DNA of 64,000 nucleotides, taken from assembly GCF_008693075.1 (NCBI RefSeq), contig NZ_VXKJ01000037.1, positions 186,001-250,000 on the forward strand, read 5' to 3'. A program made the translations under genes and the position numbers. Below, piece by piece: positions 17,672 through 25,487 of this stretch. The DNA comes from Corynebacterium phocae. GTDB lineage: Bacteria; Actinomycetota; Actinomycetes; Mycobacteriales; Mycobacteriaceae. The notes under the pieces were generated by a model. The model saw nothing but the letters and a program-made list of their open reading frames with translations, was not told where the DNA came from and did not search any database. How positions within the stretch are numbered: position 1 is the first letter of the stretch; each line of letters starts with the position of its first letter.

Positions 17672-18946
17672 ATGAGCAAGACACAACCTGGCAGTTCTCC
17701 CCGCAATATAGTGGTAGGTGTTTCTGGCGGTATAGCCGCGTATAAGGCCTGCCACCTGGTGCGAAACCTGAAGGAACACGGTGACAATGTGCGCGTGGTC
17801 CCCACCGCCAACGCGCTGAAGTTTGTGGGAAAGGCCACCTTTGAGGCGCTTTCCGGGAACCCGGTGTCCACCGATGTATTCGACAATGTCGACGAGGTCC
17901 AGCACGTTAACATCGGCCAGAGTGCTGACGCGGTGGTGATAGCGCCCGCTACCGCCGATATCATGGCCAAGATTGCCTGCGGCCGGGCGGACGATCTGCT
18001 CACCGCCACGGTCTTGGTGGCTACCTGCCCGGTTATTCTCGCACCCGCTATGCATACAGAGATGTGGGAAAATGGCGCTACCCGCGACAATGTAGCCACC
18101 TTGCGCCGGCGTGGTATTACTGTCCTGGAACCAGCTCACGGCCGCTTAACCGGTAAGGACACTGGTCCCGGCCGGCTGCCGGATCCAGCGCAGATAGCAG
18201 AACTGGTGCGCACCGAACTGGCGGGCCACCGCCTGAATTTCGATTGGTCGGGCAAGAAGGTTGTCATCTCAGCCGGGGGAACTAGGGAGTACCTGGACCC
18301 GGTGCGTTTTATTGGTAATAGCTCTTCCGGGAGGCAAGGTTTCGCGCTAGCTGAGGTAGCCGCCCAGCGTGGTGCGAAGGTGGTGTTGGTTGCTGGAGCT
18401 ACCGACGAACTGCCAGTGCCTAGCGGCGCTGAAATAGTCCGGGTGGAAACAGCGCGCGAATTGCATGATGCCATGGACAAGCACAGTCAGGCCGCGGACG
18501 TAGTGATTATGGCGGCGGCGGTGGCGGATTACCGCCCGGCGGACGCAGCGGAGTCAAAGCTGAAAAAGGGCAGCAGCGGTACCGCATTGTCTACGTTAGA
18601 GATGGTGGAAAATCCGGATATCCTCAAAGGGTTGGTTGAAAAGCGGGAGGCAGGGCAGATAAAATCCCAGTGCCTGTTGGTGGGGTTTGCGGCTGAAACC
18701 GGTGACCAAAGCGGCTCCGCCCTTGAGTATGCTCTGGAAAAGTTCCGTCGCAAGGGCTGTGATCTCCTGATGGTCAACGAAGTTGGGCGGGGCAAGGTTT
18801 TTGGCCAGCTGGACAACTCCGGTTGGGTGCTGAGCGAAACCGCGGCTGGGGAAGTGGAAAGCACTGTTGTGGAGCCGGGCTCCAAGCAGGTGGTAGCTGC
18901 CCAGATTCTTGACTGCGTTGATGGCTTAGCCAGGGCCAGAAATTAA
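17672..18946 (+). CDS. coaBC: Bifunctional phosphopantothenoylcysteine decarboxylase / phosphopantothenate-cysteine ligase
   Basis: A 424-residue coenzyme A biosynthesis enzyme with two domains. The N-terminal CoaC flavoprotein (1 to about 185) has GVSGGIAAYKACHLVRNL, a VVIAPATADIMAKIACGRADDLL segment and the PAMHTEMW loop. The C-terminal CoaB part (about 190-424) has SAGGTREYLDPVRFIGNSSSG and MAAAVADYRP. CoaB adds Cys to phosphopantothenate using a nucleotide triphosphate, and CoaC decarboxylates the product. No Shine-Dalgarno is visible before ATG 17672, in keeping with a leaderless mRNA. Confidence 0.95.
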   Translation: MSKTQPGSSPRNIVVGVSGGIAAYKACHLVRNLKEHGDNVRVVPTANALKFVGKATFEALSGNPVSTDVFDNVDEVQHVNIGQSADAVVIAPATADIMAKIACGRADDLLTATVLVATCPVILAPAMHTEMWENGATRDNVATLRRRGITVLEPAHGRLTGKDTGPGRLPDPAQIAELVRTELAGHRLNFDWSGKKVVISAGGTREYLDPVRFIGNSSSGRQGFALAEVAAQRGAKVVLVAGATDELPVPSGAEIVRVETARELHDAMDKHSQAADVVIMAAAVADYRPADAAESKLKKGSSGTALSTLEMVENPDILKGLVEKREAGQIKSQCLLVGFAAETGDQSGSALEYALEKFRRKGCDLLMVNEVGRGKVFGQLDNSGWVLSETAAGEVESTVVEPGSKQVVAAQILDCVDGLARARN

Positions 18947-18949
18947 AGT

Positions 18950-18978
18950 TTGCCCGTGTAGACCGCTTGGTCTATACT
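18950..18978 (+). promoter_or_regulatory. metK promoter with McbR-type operator
   Basis: TTGCCC (18950-18955) and TATACT (18973-18978), spaced 17 bp, form a good housekeeping promoter. Inside it sits TAGAC-N6-GTCTA (18959-18974), an exact match to the operator consensus of McbR, the TetR-type repressor of sulfur and methionine genes described in Corynebacterium glutamicum. The operator covers the spacer and the start of the -10 box, so bound repressor would block RNA polymerase. Confidence 0.82.
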
Positions 18979-19058
18979 TTGGTGAAGTCAACGCTTGGAC
19001 TCATAGCCACGCACCAGATACTTCCAGTTTTTAAATTTTAGTTAAAGGACAACCAATA

Positions 19059-20279
19059 GTGACTAACGACGCCGTAGCGCACCGGCTTTTTACCTCGGAG
19101 TCTGTGACTGAAGGGCACCCGGATAAAATCTGTGACGCCATTTCTGACACCATCCTAGACGCCATGCTGGCCCTTGACCCGCACGCGCGGGTGGCTGTGG
19201 AGACATTGGTCACCACAGGTCAGGTTCACGTGGTCGGAGAAGTCCGCACCAGTGGCTACGTGGAAATCCCACAGCTGGTCCGCACCACCTTAAAAGAAAT
19301 TGGTTTCACCTCCTCCGACGTGGGCTTTGACGGCACTACCTGCGGGGTAAACGTGGCTATTGGTGAGCAGTCAGCGGAGATCGGGGCTAGCGTGGACGCC
19401 TCCAGTGAGGTGCGTTCCGGAAACTTCGCTGCGGGTGATGAATCCGGTGCAGGTGACCAGGGCCTAATGTTCGGCTACGCCACTGATGAAACCCCCGAGT
19501 TTATGCCACTTCCCATAGCCACCGCCCACCGCCTTTCACGGCGGTTGACCCAGGTTCGTAAGGAAGATGTTGTCCCGCACTTGCGCCCGGACGGCAAGAC
19601 TCAAGTCACCTTCGCCTACAACGACCTGGGCCAGCCGGTTCACTTGGAGACCATTGTGGTATCCACGCAGCATGATCCAGAGGTCACCAGCCAGTGGTTG
19701 GAGGAGAAAATCCGTGAAGATGTGGTGGAGTGGGTTATCGCTGACGCTGGCCTGGAGAAATATTACGACGCCCAGACCAAGCTGATGGTCAATCCCTCGG
19801 GTTCGTTTATCCTGGGCGGCCCCATGGGCGACGCCGGGCTCACCGGCCGCAAGATTATTGTGGATACTTACGGCGGCATGGCCCGCCACGGTGGCGGAGC
19901 CTTCTCCGGCAAGGACCCCAGCAAGGTTGACCGTTCTGGTGCCTACGCAATGCGGTGGGTTGCCAAGAATATCGTCGCTGCGGGCTTAGCTGCCAAGGCG
20001 GAAGTCCAGGTGGCCTATGCCATTGGCGTGGCTAATCCAGTGGGCCTCTACGTAGAGACCTTTGGCACTGCCAAGGAGGGGCTAACCGACGCCCAGATCC
20101 AGGCAGCCGTCAAGGAGGTATTCGACCTTCGCCCCACCGCAATTATCCGCGAGCTGGACTTGCTGCGCCCAATCTATGCGCAGACAGCCGCCTATGGCCA
20201 CTTCGGGCGCACGGACTTGGACCTCCCGTGGGAAAAGACTAACCGCGTTGAACAGCTGCGCGCCGCCGTCAAAGTCTAG
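19059..20279 (+). CDS. metK: S-adenosylmethionine synthetase
   Basis: A 406-residue enzyme making S-adenosylmethionine from methionine and ATP. Signatures are [14 protein letters not shown] near residue 16, the [12 protein letters not shown] hexapeptide region near 131, and the phosphate loop [19 protein letters not shown] near 278. GTG 19059 follows AAAGGACA. A leader of about 75 nt separates it from its promoter. The McbR-type operator implies repression when S-adenosylhomocysteine is low, as known for the regulator (established for C. glutamicum, inferred here). Confidence 0.97.
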   Translation: MTNDAVAHRLFTSESVTEGHPDKICDAISDTILDAMLALDPHARVAVETLVTTGQVHVVGEVRTSGYVEIPQLVRTTLKEIGFTSSDVGFDGTTCGVNVAIGEQSAEIGASVDASSEVRSGNFAAGDESGAGDQGLMFGYATDETPEFMPLPIATAHRLSRRLTQVRKEDVVPHLRPDGKTQVTFAYNDLGQPVHLETIVVSTQHDPEVTSQWLEEKIREDVVEWVIADAGLEKYYDAQTKLMVNPSGSFILGGPMGDAGLTGRKIIVDTYGGMARHGGGAFSGKDPSKVDRSGAYAMRWVAKNIVAAGLAAKAEVQVAYAIGVANPVGLYVETFGTAKEGLTDAQIQAAVKEVFDLRPTAIIRELDLLRPIYAQTAAYGHFGRTDLDLPWEKTNRVEQLRAAVKV

Positions 20280-20283
20280 AGGT

Positions 20284-20292
20284 TGCTAGAAT
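20284..20292 (+). promoter_or_regulatory. Extended -10 for a leaderless priA transcript
   Basis: TTGC followed by TAGAAT (20287-20292) is a TGN-extended -10 box; it ends 8 nt before the priA ATG at 20301, and no ribosome binding site lies in that gap. It sits just behind the metK stop. Confidence 0.55.
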
Positions 20293-20300
20293 CTGGCACT

Positions 20301-22331
20301 ATGCCTAAAAATACGCCCGCACCGACCAAGCCAGTCGTGCGGGTGTTGCCATTATTGCGCGTGGCGCACCTCGACCGTCCCTTTGATTACTGTGTTCCTG
20401 AGCGCCTGCACGAGCAGGTTAGGCCCGGAATCCGGGTACGGGTGCGTTTTAACGGCACCACGCAGGACGCCCTGGTCATTGAGCGGCGTGAGCAGTCCGA
20501 CTTCACCGGAGAACTGCTCTACATCACCGATGTAGTTTCTCCCTTCGTGGTCTACCCTAAGCTGCTCCGCGACTTGGTTGAGTCCCTTGCGGACCGCTAC
20601 GCGGGAACCAGGTCGGATATTGTCCGGTTGGCAATCCCGCCACGAAACGGCAAGGCGGAGGAATCCGACTTTGACACTCCGTGGGAGGAACTGGGCACCG
20701 CCAGCGAACCGGATCTTTCTGCGTGGGCAACTTATGCCCATGGACAATCCTTTGTGGACGCTGTGCTAAAAGAAACCATTGCTCGCGCCGCTTGGCAAGT
20801 GACACCGGGAACCAGCTGGGCAAGGCCGCTGGCAGCCCTGGCAACTAAGGTGGCCCTAGGCGGCGGCGGGGTGGTCATGGTGGTGCCCAATCAACGCGAC
20901 CTAGACCAGTTAGAGGCAGCGCTTCGGGAGCTAGTTTCCGCAAAGCAGATTACCGTCTTGGCCAACTCTTTAGGCGCGCAGGCTAGGTACCGCCGCTATC
21001 TCTCCGCCGTGACCGGGCAGGCGCGAATAGTCATTGGAACCCGGTCTGCCGCTTTCGCTCCGGTGGACAACCTGCAGCTGGCCGTTATCTTCGACGACGG
21101 CGATGACAGCCTGGTGGAACCGCACAAACCGTATATTCACACCCGGGAGGTAATCACCACCCGCAGCGCGATGGAAAAGGCCAGCCTCATCATTGCCGGT
21201 TATACGCGCACCGCAGAAACCCAACTCTTGGTGGAGTCCGGATGGCTGCACGACCTGGTGGGGGAGGAAAAGTCCATTCTGGCTAACCGCCCGGACATTG
21301 TTGCCGTAGGCCAGTACGGCGTGGACCTGGCAAGGGATGAAAACGGAACCGTTCGGCTACAAGGCCCCGCGTATAAAGCTGTGCGCAGCGCACTGGACCG
21401 GGATCAATCGGTGGTGGTGCAAGTTCCCCGCAAGGGCTACGTTCCGGTCCTGTCGTGTAGCAGTTGTAAAAAGCCCGCCCGCTGCCGCGCCTGCAACGGC
21501 CCCTTGGGTTTTCCACCGTCCTCAGGAGGGCCTAGCTCCAACGTGGCGTCAGTCCCCACGTGTGCGTGGTGCGGCAGGGTAGAAGCCAGGCATCGGTGCG
21601 CGGAGTGCGGTTCCCCCAAGCTGCGCGCGCTGGTCATGGGGTCGGAGCGCACGGCTGAACAAATGGGGCAGGCCTTCCCCTCCACGCGGGTGATTATCTC
21701 CGGCGGCAACAAGGTTATTGATACGGTGCCAAACCAGCCGGCTTTAGTGATCTGCACCCCGGGGGCAGAACCCCGAGTAGAAGGCGGGCTCTATGGCGCG
21801 GCCCTCCTACTAGACACCGGTGTGATGTTGGGGCGCCAAGACTTGCGGGCATCGGAAGAAACGCTGGCGGCCTGGGCTAATGCCGCACGCTTAGTGGCCC
21901 CCGCAAGCGCTGGCGGGACGGTTATCGTGGCGGCAGAGCCCAACCTAGAAATTGTCCAGTATCTGCAGGCGTGGAACATGACAGGAGCCGCTAGCGCAGA
22001 GTTGTCTCAGCGCCGCGAGGTACGGTTTCCCCCGGCAGTTCCCACCGCCGCCGTTGACGGGCCCGCGTCTAGCCTGCGGGCATTCGTGGACACTGTGGAG
22101 CTGCCCGCAGAAGCCGAGGTCCTAGGCCCGGTTCCCTTACCCGTTGGAACCAGCTTGCCCGGTGAGTACGATGAAGCCAAGTTTGGCCCAGCCCAGCGCC
22201 TGATAATTCGCACGCCACCGGGTCCGCGGGCAGCTTTAGGCAAGGCGCTGCGCAAGGCGCTGGCGCTGCGAGCCGGCCGCAAAGAGGACCTGCCCCTGCG
22301 CGTGCAAGTTGATCCAATCCACTTTGGCTAG
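20301..22331 (+). CDS. priA: Primosomal protein N' (PriA), helicase motifs degenerate
   Basis: A 676-residue protein aligned in layout with PriA: N-terminal 3'-DNA-binding domain (VLPLLRVAHLDRPFDY), a RecA-like region, and a Cys-rich zinc site with four CxxC pairs (CSSC, CRAC, CAWC, CAEC, about residues 387-440) used in the family for primosome assembly. The Walker A segment is replaced by LGGGGVVMVVPNQRDL with no GKT/S, and the DEXH box by IFDDGDDSL. ATP-driven unwinding is therefore unlikely, as reported for other actinobacterial PriA-like proteins. It probably keeps a structural role in replication restart. Confidence 0.88.
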   Translation: MPKNTPAPTKPVVRVLPLLRVAHLDRPFDYCVPERLHEQVRPGIRVRVRFNGTTQDALVIERREQSDFTGELLYITDVVSPFVVYPKLLRDLVESLADRYAGTRSDIVRLAIPPRNGKAEESDFDTPWEELGTASEPDLSAWATYAHGQSFVDAVLKETIARAAWQVTPGTSWARPLAALATKVALGGGGVVMVVPNQRDLDQLEAALRELVSAKQITVLANSLGAQARYRRYLSAVTGQARIVIGTRSAAFAPVDNLQLAVIFDDGDDSLVEPHKPYIHTREVITTRSAMEKASLIIAGYTRTAETQLLVESGWLHDLVGEEKSILANRPDIVAVGQYGVDLARDENGTVRLQGPAYKAVRSALDRDQSVVVQVPRKGYVPVLSCSSCKKPARCRACNGPLGFPPSSGGPSSNVASVPTCAWCGRVEARHRCAECGSPKLRALVMGSERTAEQMGQAFPSTRVIISGGNKVIDTVPNQPALVICTPGAEPRVEGGLYGAALLLDTGVMLGRQDLRASEETLAAWANAARLVAPASAGGTVIVAAEPNLEIVQYLQAWNMTGAASAELSQRREVRFPPAVPTAAVDGPASSLRAFVDTVELPAEAEVLGPVPLPVGTSLPGEYDEAKFGPAQRLIIRTPPGPRAALGKALRKALALRAGRKEDLPLRVQVDPIHFG

Positions 22332-22383
22332 CCGGCAGTCAACTATCCTTGAGGGCAGAAACGTTCACTGGAAAGGACACCAC

Positions 22384-22893
22384 GTGGCAATTAGGGACAT
22401 TCGTCTGTTCGGAGATCCGATCCTTAACACGGAAGCAGCAGAGATCACGGAATTTTCTCCCTCCGTGCGCACGTTGGCGCTCGATATGCTTGAGACCATG
22501 GAAGACGCCGGCGGGGTAGGCCTGGCCGCTAACCAGGTGGGGATTGCCAAGCGAATCTTTGTCTACGACTGCACTAAGGTGCAGCCCGGAATGCGCGGGG
22601 TGCTCATCAACCCCACCTGGCAGCCGTATGGGTCAAAGTTGCAGCGGGGTAGGGAGGGCTGTTTGTCCATCCCCGGCATTTCGGTTGACACCACCCGCTA
22701 CCAGACTGTCACTGTCAGCGGTTTCGATATGGAAGGCCGCCCAGTTGGCTTTGTGGTCTCTGGCCTGATGGCCCGCTGCGTCCAACACGAAACGGACCAT
22801 CTGGACGGCGTGCTGTTCCTCCAGCGGCTGGATCCGGAGGACCGCAAGGCGGCCATGCGGGAAATCCGGCAATCTGACTGGTTTAATTCCTAG
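22384..22893 (+). CDS. def: Peptide deformylase
   Basis: A 169-residue metalloenzyme that removes the formyl group from nascent proteins. All three motifs are present: GGVGLAANQVG (about 41-51), EGCLS (near 91) and HETDHLDG (near 134), giving the Cys and two His metal ligands. GTG 22384 is chosen for its AAAGGACACCAC leader; longer in-frame starts would overlap priA and lack this. The following gene fmt catalyses the opposing formylation step. Confidence 0.96.
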   Translation: MAIRDIRLFGDPILNTEAAEITEFSPSVRTLALDMLETMEDAGGVGLAANQVGIAKRIFVYDCTKVQPGMRGVLINPTWQPYGSKLQRGREGCLSIPGISVDTTRYQTVTVSGFDMEGRPVGFVVSGLMARCVQHETDHLDGVLFLQRLDPEDRKAAMREIRQSDWFNS

Positions 22894-22941
22894 GGGACCG
22901 ACCGTCTTAAAAACAATCGACAACAGAAAGCAACGAAGATT

Positions 22942-23895
22942 ATGCGAATTATTTTTGCCGGAACACCCGAGCCCGCGGTGGTGGCCTTGGAAAGCCTCCT
23001 TGCCTCAAAACACGAGGTAGTGGCCGTTATAACCCGCCCTGACGCGCGTAAGGGTCGCGGCAGGACGCTACACCCTAGTCCTGTGAAAGCGCTAGCCCTG
23101 GAGCATGACATAGAGGTGTTGACCCCAACTAGCCTCAAACCCGACACTGAGGATGGACAGGCTCTGCGCGCCGCGTTGGAGCGGTTGCGCCCGGACGCTA
23201 TCCCGGTGGTTGCCTACGGAAACCTCATCACGCCTGATTTGTTAGACGCGGCTCCGCACGGCTGGGTGAACCTCCACTTTTCGCTGCTTCCGGCGTGGCG
23301 GGGCGCGGCACCTGTGCAGGCGGCCATTGCCGCTGGAGACCGGGTCACGGGCGCTACTACGTTCCGGATAGATGAAGGCCTGGATACTGGTGTTATTTTA
23401 GGCACGGTGAAAGAGGAGATTCTGCCCACCGACACTGCCGATGACCTTTTGACCCGCCTAGCCTACAAAGGCGCGGACCTGTTGGTAGAGACCATGGACG
23501 GCCTAGAAGCGGGGGACATCACAGGCAAGGAGCAGGTGGGTCAGGCGACGTACGCGCACAAAATCACCACCGAGGACGCCCGCGTCCCCTGGGATACTGA
23601 TGCCGCTGGGGTGGACCGCCACATCCGCGCGCACACCCCGGGCCCAGGCGCCTGGACGCAGCTGCAAGGACAGCGTTTCAAGGTAGGCCCCGTGACCATC
23701 ACGGAGCGGGAGGATCTGAGCCCGGGTGAGATAGCACAGACCAAGTCAGCGCTATTCGTGGGCACCGGTAGTGTGGCGGTAGAGTTAGGAAAAATCCAGC
23801 CACCAGGAAAGAAGATGATGGCGGCAGCGGACTGGGCACGCGGTGCCCTCAAGACGGGTGCGGACAAAGATGAAAGCGGAGTGATGTTTCAATGA
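22942..23895 (+). CDS. fmt: Methionyl-tRNA formyltransferase
   Basis: A 317-residue enzyme transferring a formyl group from 10-formyl-tetrahydrofolate to initiator Met-tRNA. The catalytic N-terminal domain shows FAGTPEPAVVALESLL and the SLLPAWRGAAPVQAAI signature near residue 112, with the Asn-His-Asp core intact (NLHFS at 109 and D in the LDTGVIL segment). A C-terminal tRNA-binding domain covers about 205-317. It overlaps rsmB by 4 bp (ATGA). Confidence 0.96.
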   Translation: MRIIFAGTPEPAVVALESLLASKHEVVAVITRPDARKGRGRTLHPSPVKALALEHDIEVLTPTSLKPDTEDGQALRAALERLRPDAIPVVAYGNLITPDLLDAAPHGWVNLHFSLLPAWRGAAPVQAAIAAGDRVTGATTFRIDEGLDTGVILGTVKEEILPTDTADDLLTRLAYKGADLLVETMDGLEAGDITGKEQVGQATYAHKITTEDARVPWDTDAAGVDRHIRAHTPGPGAWTQLQGQRFKVGPVTITEREDLSPGEIAQTKSALFVGTGSVAVELGKIQPPGKKMMAAADWARGALKTGADKDESGVMFQ

Positions 23896-25412
23896 GCGGT
23901 GGTTTTAGGTCACGGTCAAAATCCGGAGAAGAAAAGCCTGCGCAGCGCACGAAAGCGCGGGCGGACATTGATAAGGGCCGCCGGCCCCACAAGGACCAGG
24001 GCGGACGTTCACAGCGCCCCCCGGCGCGAGAAAATCACCGCCAACACCAGGCCAGCAACATGATTGTGGCGGCCGGCAAGGTGGGCGTAGACATCCCGCG
24101 GGCAGTTGCCTTCGACACGCTGCTGCGCGTGGAACAAGATCAAGCCTATGCCAACCTGGTGCTACCCAAGGCGCTGACCAAAGCTAAGCTTTCCGGCCGG
24201 GACGCCGCCTTTGCTACGGAGGTTACCTACGGTACGTTGCGTACCCAAGGGGTCTTGGACGCGGTTATAGCTAAGTGCTCCAACCGGAGCCTAAGCGAGC
24301 TGAGCGTGGAGGTTCTGACCGCCCTGCGGTTAGGCGTCTATCAGGTTCTTTACACGCGCGTGGAGCCACACGCGGCTGTCGATACGACTGTGCGCCTGGT
24401 GGAAGCAGCGGGCCACGAGCGCGCCAAGGGCTTTGCCAACGCCATCATGCGCAAGGTCACGCGCAAGCCGGGGCCCAAGTGGATGGATGAGTTGCGCCCG
24501 GATGGCGAAGTAGCCGGTATTGCCTTCGAGCACGCCCACCCCGCGTGGATAGCCGAGTCCTTTGCCAAGACCGTTGGTCTCAGTGAGCTTCCCGAGGCGC
24601 TTGCCGGGGATTCCCAGCGGCCCATAGTCCACCTGGTTGCGCGCCCCGGTGAAATCACGGCGGAAGAATTGGCGCTAATAACTGGCTGCGAGCAAGGAAA
24701 GTACTCGCCTTACGCCGTGTATATGGAGTCCGGGGATCCGGGGGCGTTGGAACCCATCCAGCAGAAGTTGGCGGCGGTCCAGGATGAGGGCTCGCAGTTG
24801 GTTGCCCGCGCCGTGGCGCAGGCCCCTGTGGAAGGCGAAGATAGCGGCCGGTGGTTGGATCTGTGTGCCGGCCCCGGAGGTAAGGCTGCTTTGCTGGGCG
24901 CACTAGCCCGGATCGACCAGGCTGCGGTGGACGCCGTCGAGGTTTCCGCGCACCGGGCTGAGCTAGTACGCAGGACCGCCGAAGGCCTGCCGGTGAAGGT
25001 CAAGGTGGCTGATGGCCGCGACCCGGGGTTAGAACCCGGCTATGACCGCGTGCTAGTGGACGCGCCCTGCTCCGGCCTGGGTGCGCTGCGCCGCCGTCCG
25101 GAAGCCCGCTGGCGCAAGGAAGAGTCCGATATCGCTGAGCTGGTCCCGCTGCAGTTCGAGCTGCTTGCCTCAGCGCTTAAGCTGGTGCGCCCGGGCGGCG
25201 TAGTGGTGTACTCAACCTGCTCACCGGATCTGCGGGAAACGCGCGCTATAGTTGACCGCGCGGTGGCGGAACTGGGTGCGCAGGAGTTGGACGCCCACCA
25301 GCTTGTCCCCGATATGGGAGACACCGGGCGCTTTAAGTCAGTTCAGATGTGGCCTCACCGCCACGGCACGGACGCCATGTTCTTCGCGGCGCTGCGCCGC
25401 AAAGATTCTTAG
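23892..25412 (+). CDS. rsmB: 16S rRNA (cytosine-C5) methyltransferase, RsmB/Sun family
   Basis: A 506-residue protein. A basic disordered N-terminal tail of about 60 residues is followed by a NusB-like RNA-binding domain (about 68-200) and a SAM-dependent methyltransferase domain. The latter carries DLCAGPGGK (motif I, near 322), DAPCSGLGALRRRPEARW (catalytic Pro-Cys, near 389) and YSTCSP (second Cys, near 440). The family methylates C967 of 16S rRNA in E. coli. The long basic tail is common in actinobacterial homologues. Start overlaps the fmt stop. Confidence 0.93.
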   Translation: MSGGFRSRSKSGEEKPAQRTKARADIDKGRRPHKDQGGRSQRPPARENHRQHQASNMIVAAGKVGVDIPRAVAFDTLLRVEQDQAYANLVLPKALTKAKLSGRDAAFATEVTYGTLRTQGVLDAVIAKCSNRSLSELSVEVLTALRLGVYQVLYTRVEPHAAVDTTVRLVEAAGHERAKGFANAIMRKVTRKPGPKWMDELRPDGEVAGIAFEHAHPAWIAESFAKTVGLSELPEALAGDSQRPIVHLVARPGEITAEELALITGCEQGKYSPYAVYMESGDPGALEPIQQKLAAVQDEGSQLVARAVAQAPVEGEDSGRWLDLCAGPGGKAALLGALARIDQAAVDAVEVSAHRAELVRRTAEGLPVKVKVADGRDPGLEPGYDRVLVDAPCSGLGALRRRPEARWRKEESDIAELVPLQFELLASALKLVRPGGVVVYSTCSPDLRETRAIVDRAVAELGAQELDAHQLVPDMGDTGRFKSVQMWPHRHGTDAMFFAALRRKDS

Positions 25413-25425
25413 CCAAAAGGCTTTT

Positions 25426-25463
25426 AAGCCCCTTCCGCCACTTTTACGTGACGGGAGGGGCTT
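25426..25463. terminator. Bidirectional terminator between convergent genes
   Basis: AAGCCCCTTCCGCCAC (25426-25441) and GTGACGGGAGGGGCTT (25448-25463) pair over 16 positions with one mismatch and one wobble, around a TTTTAC loop. T-rich ends on both strands fit termination of rsmB from the left and of the surface protein gene from the right. Confidence 0.8.
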
Positions 25464-25487
25464 TAGCGCGGGGGTTACAAGCAGGGT

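Noticed and set aside
18979..19058. Possible SAM riboswitch before metK
   Set aside because: The leader is only about 75 nt, lacks a multi-helix junction, and the promoter has an McbR-type operator instead.
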